Shown here in pieces: positions 26,526-35,465 of a stretch of DNA of 64,000 nt. Numbering within the stretch: position 1 is the first letter of the stretch; each line of letters starts with the position of its first letter. The stretch is from Bosea sp. (in: a-proteobacteria). Its GTDB lineage: Bacteria; Pseudomonadota; Alphaproteobacteria; Rhizobiales; Beijerinckiaceae. The stretch is taken from assembly GCF_023953965.1 (NCBI RefSeq), contig NZ_JAMLIX010000002.1, forward strand, positions 806,001-870,000, written 5' to 3'. The position numbers and the translations under genes were made by a program. The notes below the pieces were generated by a model. It had not been told where the DNA came from, ran no database searches, and was given only the letters and a program-made list of their open reading frames with translations.

Positions 26526-26915
26526 ATGATGTCTCTGAGAAAAAGCACAGTCGTTGCGCTGGCCGCGGCCGGCATCGCCGCCGGTAGCTTCGCAGTGCCG
26601 GCATCGGCGGCCGGGGCGCGCGGCTTCGATGCGGCGCGCCTCGACGAGGCCCGGGTCGACTATACCCAGTATCGCTACCGCCACTGGCGCGGTCCCTCGC
26701 GTGGGGCGGCGGTCGCCGGCGCGGTCGGTCTCGGCATCCTGGGCGCGGCCGCGATCGCGGCCCAGAACCGCGCCTATGCGGCCCCGACCTATTATTACGA
26801 TGATTACTATGCGCCGCCCCCGGCGCCGGTCTATGCCTATCCGCAGTATTATTACGCGCCCTATGGCTACGCGCAGCCCTACGACTTCCGCACCAATCGG
26901 GGCGGGAACAACTAG
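26526..26915 (+). CDS. Small secreted Tyr-rich protein
   Basis: A 129-residue exported protein. The signal peptide is RKSTVVALAAAGIAAGSFAV ending PASAAG. It is followed by a short RYRHWRGPSRG segment, a Gly/Ala-rich hydrophobic stretch (AAVAGAVGLGILGAAAIAA), and a Tyr/Pro-rich end with motifs such as TYYYDDYYAPPPAP. Organization recalls rhizobial BA14K-like or glycine-zipper surface proteins, but I cannot place it firmly. AAGGAGA precedes the ATG pair at 26526. A strong terminator follows at 26940. Confidence 0.75.
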   Translation: MMSLRKSTVVALAAAGIAAGSFAVPASAAGARGFDAARLDEARVDYTQYRYRHWRGPSRGAAVAGAVGLGILGAAAIAAQNRAYAAPTYYYDDYYAPPPAPVYAYPQYYYAPYGYAQPYDFRTNRGGNN

Positions 26916-26939
26916 AGGCGCGAGCCTTGAGCTTGTGAC

Positions 26940-26965
26940 GGCCCGCGCGATGCGCGGGCCTTTTT
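26940..26965. terminator. Strong intrinsic terminator
   Basis: GGCCCGCGC pairs with GCGCGGGCC around GAT and is followed by TTTTT. It ends the secreted-protein transcript and sits 14 bases from the end of convergent ruvX. Confidence 0.9.
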
Positions 26966-26978
26966 CATCGTTCGGTCG

Positions 26979-27479
26979 TCAGTCGTCGCCGTCATCCCCG
27001 CTTTCCTGCGGGCCGAGCCGGCCGAGCCGGTCGAGCGCGCCTTGCAGGATGTAGGCCGCCGCCATCTTGTCGACGACGGCGGCCCGTCTCGCCCGCGAGG
27101 CATCGGCGTCGAGCAGGGTGCGCGTCACGGCGAGCGTCGACATGCGCTCGTCCCAGAACACGACCGGCAGGCTGGTGAGCGGGGCGAGATTGCGCGCGAA
27201 GGCCCGGGTCGATTGCGCGCGCGGCCCCTCGCTGCCGTCCATGTTGAGCGGCAGGCCGAGGACCAGCGCGGCCACATGGTGCTTTCCGGCGATCTTCAGG
27301 AGCGCGGCCGCGTCGAGCCCGAACTTGACCCGCTGGATCGTCTCCAGCGGCGTCGCGATCCGGCGCTCCACATCCGAGAGCGCAAGCCCGATCGTCCGGG
27401 TGCCGAGATCGAGCCCGAGCAGCCGCGCCTGCGCCGGCAGGGCAAGGAGAGCTTCGAGCGGGACGATCGCGCTGGTCAT
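26979..27479 (-). CDS. ruvX: RuvX/YqgF Holliday-junction resolvase-like protein
   Basis: An RNase H-fold nuclease implicated in 16S rRNA 5' maturation and junction resolution. The 166-residue protein has LLGLDLGTRTIGLALSD (first catalytic Asp), VLGLPLNMDGSEGPRAQ, FWDERMSTLAV and VVDKMAAAYILQ, matching the family's acidic residues. Start ATG 27479. It ends toward a strong terminator. The next minus-strand gene upstream is ade, 65 bases away. Confidence 0.94.
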   Translation of the reverse strand: MTSAIVPLEALLALPAQARLLGLDLGTRTIGLALSDVERRIATPLETIQRVKFGLDAAALLKIAGKHHVAALVLGLPLNMDGSEGPRAQSTRAFARNLAPLTSLPVVFWDERMSTLAVTRTLLDADASRARRAAVVDKMAAAYILQGALDRLGRLGPQESGDDGDD

Positions 27480-27544
27480 GGCATGGCGGTATCACGACCC
27501 GCCTCGCGCCGCGAGCGCTGGATCGTTGAAGCGCAAGGCCGGCC

Positions 27545-29260
27545 TCACGCGAAATCGAAGCGGTCGACGTCGACCAGCCCCCTGTCGGTGATCTTGAGAT
27601 GCGGGATCACCGGCAGCGTCAGGAAGGCGACCTGCAGGAAGGGCTCGGCCAGCACGACGCCGAGCGCCTTCGCCGCGGCGCGCAGATGTTCCAGGTCGCG
27701 CCGCACCGCCTCGAACGGCTCCTCGCTCATCAGCCCGGCGACCGGCAGCGCCAGCTCCGCCACGATCCTTTCGCCATCGGCCACCGCGAAGCCGCCGCCG
27801 GTCTCTATCAGGCGGTTCGCGGCCGCCGCCATCGAGGCGTCGTCCACCCCGACGACGCAGAGATTGTGGCTGTCATGCCCGACCGAGGAGGCGATGGCGC
27901 CGCGCTTCATGCCGAAGCCGTGGACGAAGCCGGTGGCGATGCCGCCGTTCTTGCCGTGCCGCTCGATCACCGTGACCTTGATCGCGTCCTGAGCCAGATC
28001 GGGCAGGGTCTCGCCGGCGTGAGCGGGCAGGGGCATCGCGAGCCGCTCGGTGATGATCCGCCCCGGCACGACGCCGATCACCGGTGTCTGCCCGTCGCGG
28101 GCCTCGGCCCGGAAGGAGGCCGGCGTGACCGGCCGGCACTTCACGCTGCCGTGTCCGACCGCGGGAACCTCGGTCCGGCCTTCGAACAGCTTGTCCTCGA
28201 CCAGCCTCCCGCCAGTCAGGACATGGCGCACCGAGCAGGCGTCGAGATCCTCGACCAGCACGATATCGGCGCGCTTGCCCGGCCCGATGAAGCCGCGGTC
28301 GGCGAGTCCGAAGATGCGCGCCGCCGAGAGCGAGGCGACGCGATAGGTCGCGAGCACGTCCGCGCCCTTCGCGATCGCGGTGCGGATCATGTGGTCGAGA
28401 TGGCCTTCCTCGCCGATGTCGAGCGGGTTGCGGTCGTCGGTGCAGAAGGCGAGGAAGGGCGAGGCATCGCGCGAGATCAGCGGGATCAGCGCGGCGAGGT
28501 CCTTCGAGACCGAGCCCTCGCGGATCAGGATCGCCATGCCCTTGGCGAGCTTCTCGCGAGCCTCCGCGGCGGTGGTGGTCTCGTGGTCGGTGCGGATGCC
28601 GGCGGCGAGATAGGCGTTGAGGTCCATTCCCCGCACCAGCGGCGCATGGCCGTCGATATGGCGCCGGGAGAAGGCCGATAGCTTGGCGAGGCAGCCGGGG
28701 TCGCGATGGATCACGCCGGGAAAATTCATGAACTCGGCGAGCCCGATCACCTTGGGATGGTCCATCATCGGCGTCAGGTCCTGCGCCGCGAGCGCCGCGC
28801 CGGCGGTTTCCAGATGCGTGGCGGGCACGCAGCTCGACAGATTGACGCGCAGGTCCATCCGCATCGCCTCGGCGCAGGCGAGGAAATAGCGGATGCCCTC
28901 GGCGCCCAGCACGTTGGCGATCTCGTGCGGGTCGCAGATCGCGGTGGTGACGCCGTGCGGCAGGACGCAGCGCTCGAATTCGAGCGGCGTCACCAGCGAG
29001 GATTCGATGTGCAGATGCGTGTCGATGAAGCCCGGCACGGCGACGAGGCCCTTCGCGTCGATGACGCGCTTGCCTTCGTAAGCTGCGTAGGTCCCGACGA
29101 TGGTGTCGCCGCAGATGGCGATGTCGCTTTCGGCGAGATCACCGGTGACGAGATCGAGGAGCTTCGCGCCCTTGATCACGAGATCGGCCGGCTCGTCGCC
29201 GTGCCCCTGCGCGATCCGGCGGGCGAGTTCTTGACTGGAGACCGTGGCGTCGTCGGTCAT
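27545..29260 (-). CDS. ade: Adenine deaminase
   Basis: Converts adenine to hypoxanthine in purine salvage. The amidohydrolase metal motif is GFIDTHLHIESSLVTPLEFE near residue 85. TAICDPHEIANVLG and DGHAPLVRG are further family marks, and HDSHNLCVVG lies in the C-terminal half. Length is 571 residues from ATG 29260; an in-frame ATG at 29284 adds eight residues, with GGAGG a bit too far upstream. It diverges from the MBL hydrolase gene. Confidence 0.95.
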   Translation of the reverse strand: MTDDATVSSQELARRIAQGHGDEPADLVIKGAKLLDLVTGDLAESDIAICGDTIVGTYAAYEGKRVIDAKGLVAVPGFIDTHLHIESSLVTPLEFERCVLPHGVTTAICDPHEIANVLGAEGIRYFLACAEAMRMDLRVNLSSCVPATHLETAGAALAAQDLTPMMDHPKVIGLAEFMNFPGVIHRDPGCLAKLSAFSRRHIDGHAPLVRGMDLNAYLAAGIRTDHETTTAAEAREKLAKGMAILIREGSVSKDLAALIPLISRDASPFLAFCTDDRNPLDIGEEGHLDHMIRTAIAKGADVLATYRVASLSAARIFGLADRGFIGPGKRADIVLVEDLDACSVRHVLTGGRLVEDKLFEGRTEVPAVGHGSVKCRPVTPASFRAEARDGQTPVIGVVPGRIITERLAMPLPAHAGETLPDLAQDAIKVTVIERHGKNGGIATGFVHGFGMKRGAIASSVGHDSHNLCVVGVDDASMAAAANRLIETGGGFAVADGERIVAELALPVAGLMSEEPFEAVRRDLEHLRAAAKALGVVLAEPFLQVAFLTLPVIPHLKITDRGLVDVDRFDFA

Positions 29261-29382
29261 GGGGTGGTTCCGTTGGTTCGACATCGCAGCAGCCTGCCCC
29301 TCCGCGGCGGCATTGTCGACTTGGTCGGCGGCCCCGATCGGCCTAGATAGGGACCGGACACTCGAAAGCCTGGAGCCTTCGC

Positions 29383-30081
29383 ATGAAACTCACCTGGTAC
29401 GGCCATTCCGCCTTCCGCGTCGACATCGCCGGCGCCGCCATCCTGATCGATCCGTTCTTCACCGGGAACCCGGCCTTCGCGGGCGATGTCGCGGCGATCT
29501 CGGGGGGCGTGAGCCATATCGTCGTCACCCACGGCCATGGCGACCATGTCGGCGACACGCTCGACATCGCGGCCAAGACCGGCGCGGTGGTGATCACCAA
29601 TTACGATCTCGCCATGCATCTGGCCTCGCAGGGGCTGAAGAACTTCCAGCCGATGAACACCGGCGGCACGGTCGATCTCGGCCCGTTCAGCGTGACGCTG
29701 ACCCGCGCCGACCACTCGGCCGGCATGGGCGAGGGCGGCGTCAACGTCCCCGTCGGCAGCCCCAACGGCGCGATCCTCAAGGCCAAGGGTGAGAAGACGC
29801 TCTGGCACATGGGCGACACCGATATCTTTTCCGACATGGCGCTTCTCGCCGAGATCCACGGCGTCGAGGCCTGCATCTGCCCGATCGGCGATCGCTTCAC
29901 CATGGGCGGCAAGGTCGCCGCGCTCGCCATGAGCCGCTTCGTCAAGCCGAAGGTGGCGATCCCCAGCCATTACGGCACCTTCCCGATCATCGACCAGAAC
30001 GCCGATCTGTTCGTCGCGGGGCTGAAGGGCAGCGGCATCGAGGTCGTGGTGCCGAAGAAGGGCGAGGCTTTCACGATCTGA
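29383..30081 (+). CDS. MBL-fold metal-dependent hydrolase (UPF0173)
   Basis: A 232-residue metallo-beta-lactamase-fold protein. The metal motif is VVTHGHGDHVGD (H-x-H-x-D-H); LTRADHSAGM, LWHMGDTDIF and IPSHYGTFP supply the remaining ligands. The N-terminus MKLTWYGHSAFRVD is characteristic of the UPF0173 group. The substrate is unknown. gatC starts 109 bases downstream. Confidence 0.93.
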   Translation: MKLTWYGHSAFRVDIAGAAILIDPFFTGNPAFAGDVAAISGGVSHIVVTHGHGDHVGDTLDIAAKTGAVVITNYDLAMHLASQGLKNFQPMNTGGTVDLGPFSVTLTRADHSAGMGEGGVNVPVGSPNGAILKAKGEKTLWHMGDTDIFSDMALLAEIHGVEACICPIGDRFTMGGKVAALAMSRFVKPKVAIPSHYGTFPIIDQNADLFVAGLKGSGIEVVVPKKGEAFTI

Positions 30082-30189
30082 GCCGCTAACGGAACGGGCG
30101 CCGGCTTCGGTTGCGGGCGCCTGCTGCTCCGCTTATAGCCCTGACGACAGGAGGCGCTCCCGCGCCGCCATCCATGCCAGGAGTCCGCC

Positions 30190-30477
30190 ATGTCGGTCGA
30201 TCTCGCCACCGTCAAACGTGTCGCGCATCTCGCGCGCATCGCCGTGCCGGAGGCCGATCTCACCAAGCTGCAAGGCGAGCTCAACGCCATCCTCGGCTTC
30301 GTCGAGCAGCTGAACGAGGTCGATGTGGACGGCGTCGAGCCGATGACCTCGGTGACGCCGATGGCGATGAAGCAGCGCGAGGACGTGGTGAACGACGGCG
30401 GGATCGCCGCCGCGATCGTCGCCAACGCCCCGGCCTGCGAGGACAACTATTTCATGGTGCCCAAGGTGATCGAGTAG
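30190..30477 (+). CDS. gatC: Asp-tRNA(Asn)/Glu-tRNA(Gln) amidotransferase subunit GatC
   Basis: The small stabilising subunit of GatCAB, which amidates mischarged Glu-tRNA(Gln) and Asp-tRNA(Asn). The 95-residue protein begins MSVDLATVKRVAHLARIAVP and contains LNAILGFVEQLNEVDVDGVE, both diagnostic. gatA follows; gatB is separate at 36874, beyond the RND operon. Confidence 0.96.
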   Translation: MSVDLATVKRVAHLARIAVPEADLTKLQGELNAILGFVEQLNEVDVDGVEPMTSVTPMAMKQREDVVNDGGIAAAIVANAPACEDNYFMVPKVIE

Positions 30478-30524
30478 CGCGCGCCGCTTCGATCCGCCCG
30501 ACCGCATAGATGCTGGATAGTTCC

Positions 30525-32039
30525 GTGACCGATCTCACCCGCCTGACCCTGACCGAGGCCCGCGACGGCCTGAAAGCCAAGAGCTTCTCCGCCACCGAAT
30601 TGACGAAGGCGCATATCGCCGCCGTCGAGAAGGGCCGCGCGCTGAACGCCTATGTGCTGGAGACGCCCGAGCACGCCCTGAAGCAGGCCGCCGCCTCCGA
30701 CGAAAAGCTCGCCGGCGGCGAGGCGCGCCCGCTTGAGGGGCTGCCGCTGGGCATAAAAGACCTGTTCGCGACGCAGGGCGTGCGCACCACCGCCTGCTCG
30801 AAGATCCTCGGCAATTTCGTGCCGCCCTATGAATCGACCGTGACGAGCCAGCTCTGGCGCGACGGCGCGGTGATGCTCGGCAAGCTCAACAACGACGAAT
30901 TCGCCATGGGCTCGTCGAACGAGACCTCGGCCTTCGGCAATGTCGTCAACCCGTGGCGCCGGAAAGGCTCGAACGTCTCTGCGGGCTCGGGCGGCGCCGT
31001 CGAGGGCACTCATCTCGTGCCGGGCGGCTCGTCGGGCGGTTCGGCCGCGGCCGTCGCCGCGGGCCTGTGCCTCGCCGCCACCGCGACCGACACCGGCGGC
31101 TCGATCCGCCAGCCGGCCGCCTTCACCGGCACGGTCGGCATCAAGCCGACCTATGGCCGCTGCTCGCGCTGGGGCACGGTCGCCTTCGCCTCCTCGCTCG
31201 ACCAGGCCGGGCCGATCGCCCGCACGGTGCGCGACGCGGCGGTGATGCTGCGTTCGATGTCCGGCCACGATCCGAAGGACACCACTTCGGTCGACATGGC
31301 CGTGCCGGATTACGAGGCGGCGGTCGGCCGCTCGGTCAAGGGCATGAAGATCGGCATTCCGAAGGAATACCGGCTCGACGGGCTGAACCCGGAGATCGAC
31401 GCGCTCTGGCAGCAGGGCATCGCCTGGCTGAAGGCCGCCGGCGCCGAGATCGTCGAGATTACGCTGCCGCATACGAAATACGCCCTGCCGGCCTATTACA
31501 TCGTCGCCCCGGCCGAAGCCTCCTCCAACCTCGCCCGCTATGACGGCGTCCGCTATGGCCTGCGCGAGCAGGGCCGGGACATCGTCGAGATGTACGAGAA
31601 GACCCGCGCCGCCGGCTTCGGCGCGGAGGTCAAGCGCCGCATCATGATCGGCACCTATGTCCTCTCCGCCGGCTATTACGACGCCTATTACCTGCGCGCC
31701 CAGAAGGTGCGCACCCTGATCAAGCGCGATTTCGAGGTAGTCTATGCGCAAGGGGTCGACGCGGTGCTGACGCCGGCGACGCCCTCGGCCGCCTTCGGCA
31801 TCGGCGAGAAGGGCGCGGCCGACCCGGTCGAGATGTACCTCAACGACATCTTCACGGTGACGGTCAACATGGCGGGCCTGCCCGGCATCGCCGTGCCGGC
31901 CGGGCTCGACGGGCAGGGCCTGCCGCTCGGCCTCCAGCTCATCGGCCGCCCCTTCGACGAGGAGGCGCTGTTTGCGCTCGGCGAGGTGATCGAGCAGGCG
32001 GCGGGCCGCTTCCCGGTCGCCGAGCGCTGGTGGGGGTGA
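30525..32039 (+). CDS. gatA: Asp-tRNA(Asn)/Glu-tRNA(Gln) amidotransferase subunit GatA
   Basis: The amidase-signature subunit that frees ammonia from glutamine. The Ser-cisSer-Lys triad is visible: Lys in LGIKDLFATQG, Ser in GGSSGGSAAAVAAG, and Ser in TDTGGSIRQPAAF. Length is 504 residues from GTG 30525, where family similarity starts (TDLTRLTLTEARDGL); ATG 30510 is an alternative. It is in one unit with gatC and a small membrane gene. Confidence 0.97.
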   Translation: MTDLTRLTLTEARDGLKAKSFSATELTKAHIAAVEKGRALNAYVLETPEHALKQAAASDEKLAGGEARPLEGLPLGIKDLFATQGVRTTACSKILGNFVPPYESTVTSQLWRDGAVMLGKLNNDEFAMGSSNETSAFGNVVNPWRRKGSNVSAGSGGAVEGTHLVPGGSSGGSAAAVAAGLCLAATATDTGGSIRQPAAFTGTVGIKPTYGRCSRWGTVAFASSLDQAGPIARTVRDAAVMLRSMSGHDPKDTTSVDMAVPDYEAAVGRSVKGMKIGIPKEYRLDGLNPEIDALWQQGIAWLKAAGAEIVEITLPHTKYALPAYYIVAPAEASSNLARYDGVRYGLREQGRDIVEMYEKTRAAGFGAEVKRRIMIGTYVLSAGYYDAYYLRAQKVRTLIKRDFEVVYAQGVDAVLTPATPSAAFGIGEKGAADPVEMYLNDIFTVTVNMAGLPGIAVPAGLDGQGLPLGLQLIGRPFDEEALFALGEVIEQAAGRFPVAERWWG

Positions 32040-32062
32040 GAGCGTAGCCGGAGCCCTCTGCG

Positions 32063-32269
32063 ATGATCGTCAGCCGCGCCATGGCCTATGCCTGCCTGAC
32101 GGTGCTCGCCGGGCTGCTCGCCTTCGTCGCCGTGCTGCTGATCCTGCTGACGGTCGTTCAGATCGCGCGTGGCGAGGCGGTGCCCGAGCCGGCCGGACGC
32201 GCGATCGGCACCGCCGTCGCCGCCGGCCTCGCCTTCCTCTGCCGCGCGGTGGCGCGGCGCCTGGTCTGA
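32063..32269 (+). CDS. Small two-helix membrane protein (68 aa)
   Basis: A 68-residue protein of two hydrophobic segments, LTVLAGLLAFVAVLLILLTV and AIGTAVAAGLAFLCRAVARR. It starts 23 bases after gatA. I recognise no family; a short membrane protein at this place may be co-transcribed with gatCA. The convergent RND gene ends seven bases away. Confidence 0.6.
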   Translation: MIVSRAMAYACLTVLAGLLAFVAVLLILLTVVQIARGEAVPEPAGRAIGTAVAAGLAFLCRAVARRLV

Positions 32270-32275
32270 CACCGC

Positions 32276-35200
32276 TTATCCTTGCGCCGCCGCCGCGACC
32301 CTGCGCCGGTTCCCGCGCAGGTCGGCCAGCCAGCGCACCACCACGTAGAACACCGGCGTGAAGATCAGGCCGAAGAGGGTCACGCCGAGCATGCCGGAGA
32401 ACACCGCGATTCCCATCGCCTGGCGCATCTCGGCGCCGGCCCCGATCGAGACGGTGAGCGGCAGCACGCCGAGGATGAAGGCCATCGAGGTCATCAGGAT
32501 CGGCCGCAGCCGCGTGCGGGCGGCGGCGACCGCCGCCTCGCGCCGGGTGAGCCCCTCGTCCTCCGCCTGCCGGGCGAACTCGACGATCAGGATCGCGTTC
32601 TTGGCGGCGAGGCCGACCAGCACGACGAGCCCGATATCGACCAGGATGTTGCGGTCGAGCCCGGCATAGTTCACCCCGAACATCGCCGCCAGGATGCACA
32701 TCGGCACGATCAGGATGACCGAGAGCGGCAGGAGCCAGCTTTCGTAGAGCGCCGCCAGCAGCAGGAAGACGAACACCACCGCCAGCCCGAAGGCGATGAT
32801 CGCGGTGTTGCCGGCGAGCTTCTCCTGCAAGGCGATCTCGGTCCATTCGAAGCCGAAGCCGGCCGGCAGGCGCTCTGCCGCGATCTGCTCGACCGCAGCG
32901 ATCCCCTGTCCGGTCGAATGGCCGTGCGCCATCGAGAGCTGCACCTCGGCCGCCGGATAGAGGTTGTAGCGCGGCACGCGATAGGCGCCGGTCGTGTCGT
33001 GGAAGGAGGCGATCGAGCCGATCGGCACCATCTCGCCGTCGGCGTTGCGGGTCTTGAGGTTGGCGACGTCGCGCGTGGTCAGGCGGAACGGGTTGTCGGC
33101 CTGAGCGGTCACGCGAAAAGTCCGGCCGAGCAGGTTGAAGTCGTTGATATAGGCCGAGCCCATATAGACCGACAGCGTCTCGAAGATGCGCGTCACCGGC
33201 ACGCCGAGCATCTCCGCCTTGGTGCGGTCGATATCGGCGTAGATCTGCGGCGTCCTGGTCGAGAACAGCGTGAAGGGCTGCTGGATGCCCGGCACCTGCC
33301 CGGCGGAGCCGGCGACGATCCAGGCCGCGCCTTCCAGCGCCTGCAGGCCGCGCCCGCCGCGATCCTGGACATAGCCCTTCAGGCCGCCGCCGGTGCCGAT
33401 GCCGGGAATGGCCGGCGGCTCGATCACCAGCGTGAACGCCTCGGAGATGGTGAACATCTGCTGGCGCAGGTCGTTGAGGATGCCGGTCGTGGACAGCCCG
33501 GCCTTCTCGCGATCCTTGAACGGCGCGAGCGCGACGAAGGCGACGGCCGCGTTCGGCGCGATGGTGAAGGTCGCGCCGTCGAGCCCGGCGAAGGCGACGG
33601 TGTGGGCGACGCCCGGCCGCGACCGCAGGATCTCGCCGGCCTTGCGCAGCACCGCGTCGGTGCGCTGGAGCGAGGCGCCCGGCGGCAGCTGCATCGCGAT
33701 GATGAAATAGCCGCGGTCGAGCTGCGGCACGAGGCCGGTCGGCGTCCGGCGCAGGTCCCAGACGGTCGCCGCGATCAGGCCCGCATAGACGATCAGCAGG
33801 ATCGCGGCGATGCGGATCAGCCGCGCGGTGACGTGCCCGTAGACCCGCGACAGCCAGTCGAAGCCGGCGTTGAAATAATGGAAGAACCAGCGCAGCGGCG
33901 CGGCGAGCCGGTGGAGGAAGCCGTGCGGCTCGTCCTCGCCATGCTTCCTGTGCGGCTTGAGCAGCACCGCCGACATCGCCGGCGACAGCGTCAGCGAGAC
34001 GAAGCAGGAGATCGCCGTCGAGGCCGCGATGGTGACCGCGAATTGCTGGTAGAAGGTGCCCTGCAGCCCGCTGATGAAGGCGGTCGGGATGAACACCGCG
34101 CAGAGCACCAGCGCGATCGCCAAGAGCGCGCCGCCGACCTCGTCCATCGTCTTGTGCGCCGCTTCCGCGGGCGTCAGGCCCTGCGCCAGATAGCGCTCGA
34201 CATTCTCCACCACGACGATCGCGTCGTCGACGACGATGCCGATGGCGAGCACCAGTGCGAGCAGCGAGATGGTGTTGAAGGAGATGCCGAGCGCGCTCAT
34301 CACCAGGAAGGTGCCGACGAGCGAGACCGGGATCGCCACGATCGGGATCAGCGCGGCCCGCCAGGTCTGCAGGAACAGGATCACCACGAACACGACGAGC
34401 ACGATCGCCTCGAGCAGGGTGCGCACCACGGCGTTGACCGATTCGCCGATGAATTCGGTGGGGTTGTAGATGATGCGGTGCTCGACGCCGGCCGGGAACT
34501 GCCTGGCCATCGCGGCCATCGTCGCGATCAGCGCATCGGAGGTCGCGAGCGCGTTCGAGCCCGGCCGCTGGAAGACGCCGATGGCGACGGTGCCGCGGTC
34601 GTCGAGATAGGCGTTGGTGGTGTAGTCCTGCGAGCCGAGCTCGACGCGCGCGATGTCGCGCACGCGGATCGTGCCGCCGTCGGCGTCGGCGCGCACGACG
34701 ATGTTCTCGAATTCGGCGACCTCGCTCAGGCGCCCCAGCGTGTTGACCGAGAGCTGGAAAGCCTCGTCCGACCTGGCCGGCGGCTGGTTGAGCGCGCCGG
34801 CGGCGACCTGCACGTTCGCGGCCCTGAGCGCGGTGACCACGTCGCCCGCCGTCAGGTTGCGCGCGGCGACCTTGGCCGGGTCGAGCCAGATGCGCATCGA
34901 GAAGTCGCGCGCGCCGAAGACCTGCACGTCGCCGACGCCCTCGACGCGGGTCAGCACGTCCTTGATGTTGAGCGAGGCGTAGTTCGAGATGTATTGCGCG
35001 TCGCGCGAGCCGTCCGGCGAGATGATGTTGATCACCATCAGGAAGTCGGGCGAGGCCTTGCGCGTCTGGATGCCGAGCTGGCGCACCTCCTGCGGCAGGC
35101 GGGGTTCCGCCGCCGAGACCCGGTTCTGCACCAGGACCTGCGCCTGGTCGATGTCGACGCCGGCCTTGAACACGACATTGATCGTCACCCGCCCGTCGCC

Positions 35201-35458
35201 GGTCGATTGCGAGGTGATGTAGAGCATGTCGTCGACGCCGTTGACCTCCTGCTCGATCGGGGTCGCGACGGTTGCGGCGACGACCTCCGCCGAGGCGCCG
35301 GGGTAGAAGGCGGTGATCGAGACGGTCGGCGGGGCGATCTCGGGATATTCGGCGATCGGCAGCGTGCGCAGCGCGATCGTTCCTGCGATCGTCAGCAGCA
35401 CCGAGAGGACGGTGGCGAAGATCGGCCGGTCGATGAAGAAATGGGCGAAGCGGAACAT
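32276..35458 (-). CDS. RND multidrug efflux permease (AcrB/HAE1 type)
   Basis: A 1060-residue inner-membrane proton-driven pump of a tripartite efflux system. The N-terminus FRFAHFFIDRPIFATVLSVL is typical. Proton-relay Asp pair lies in IGIVVDDAIVVVENVERY (about residues 407–409) and the relay Lys in GLAAKNAILIVEFARQ near residue 950. Two large periplasmic loops and 12 helices are evident. The adaptor gene precedes it by seven bases. No outer-membrane factor gene is adjacent, so a TolC-like partner must be encoded elsewhere. Confidence 0.96.
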   Translation of the reverse strand: MFRFAHFFIDRPIFATVLSVLLTIAGTIALRTLPIAEYPEIAPPTVSITAFYPGASAEVVAATVATPIEQEVNGVDDMLYITSQSTGDGRVTINVVFKAGVDIDQAQVLVQNRVSAAEPRLPQEVRQLGIQTRKASPDFLMVINIISPDGSRDAQYISNYASLNIKDVLTRVEGVGDVQVFGARDFSMRIWLDPAKVAARNLTAGDVVTALRAANVQVAAGALNQPPARSDEAFQLSVNTLGRLSEVAEFENIVVRADADGGTIRVRDIARVELGSQDYTTNAYLDDRGTVAIGVFQRPGSNALATSDALIATMAAMARQFPAGVEHRIIYNPTEFIGESVNAVVRTLLEAIVLVVFVVILFLQTWRAALIPIVAIPVSLVGTFLVMSALGISFNTISLLALVLAIGIVVDDAIVVVENVERYLAQGLTPAEAAHKTMDEVGGALLAIALVLCAVFIPTAFISGLQGTFYQQFAVTIAASTAISCFVSLTLSPAMSAVLLKPHRKHGEDEPHGFLHRLAAPLRWFFHYFNAGFDWLSRVYGHVTARLIRIAAILLIVYAGLIAATVWDLRRTPTGLVPQLDRGYFIIAMQLPPGASLQRTDAVLRKAGEILRSRPGVAHTVAFAGLDGATFTIAPNAAVAFVALAPFKDREKAGLSTTGILNDLRQQMFTISEAFTLVIEPPAIPGIGTGGGLKGYVQDRGGRGLQALEGAAWIVAGSAGQVPGIQQPFTLFSTRTPQIYADIDRTKAEMLGVPVTRIFETLSVYMGSAYINDFNLLGRTFRVTAQADNPFRLTTRDVANLKTRNADGEMVPIGSIASFHDTTGAYRVPRYNLYPAAEVQLSMAHGHSTGQGIAAVEQIAAERLPAGFGFEWTEIALQEKLAGNTAIIAFGLAVVFVFLLLAALYESWLLPLSVILIVPMCILAAMFGVNYAGLDRNILVDIGLVVLVGLAAKNAILIVEFARQAEDEGLTRREAAVAAARTRLRPILMTSMAFILGVLPLTVSIGAGAEMRQAMGIAVFSGMLGVTLFGLIFTPVFYVVVRWLADLRGNRRRVAAAAQG

Positions 35459-35465
35459 GGCGGGC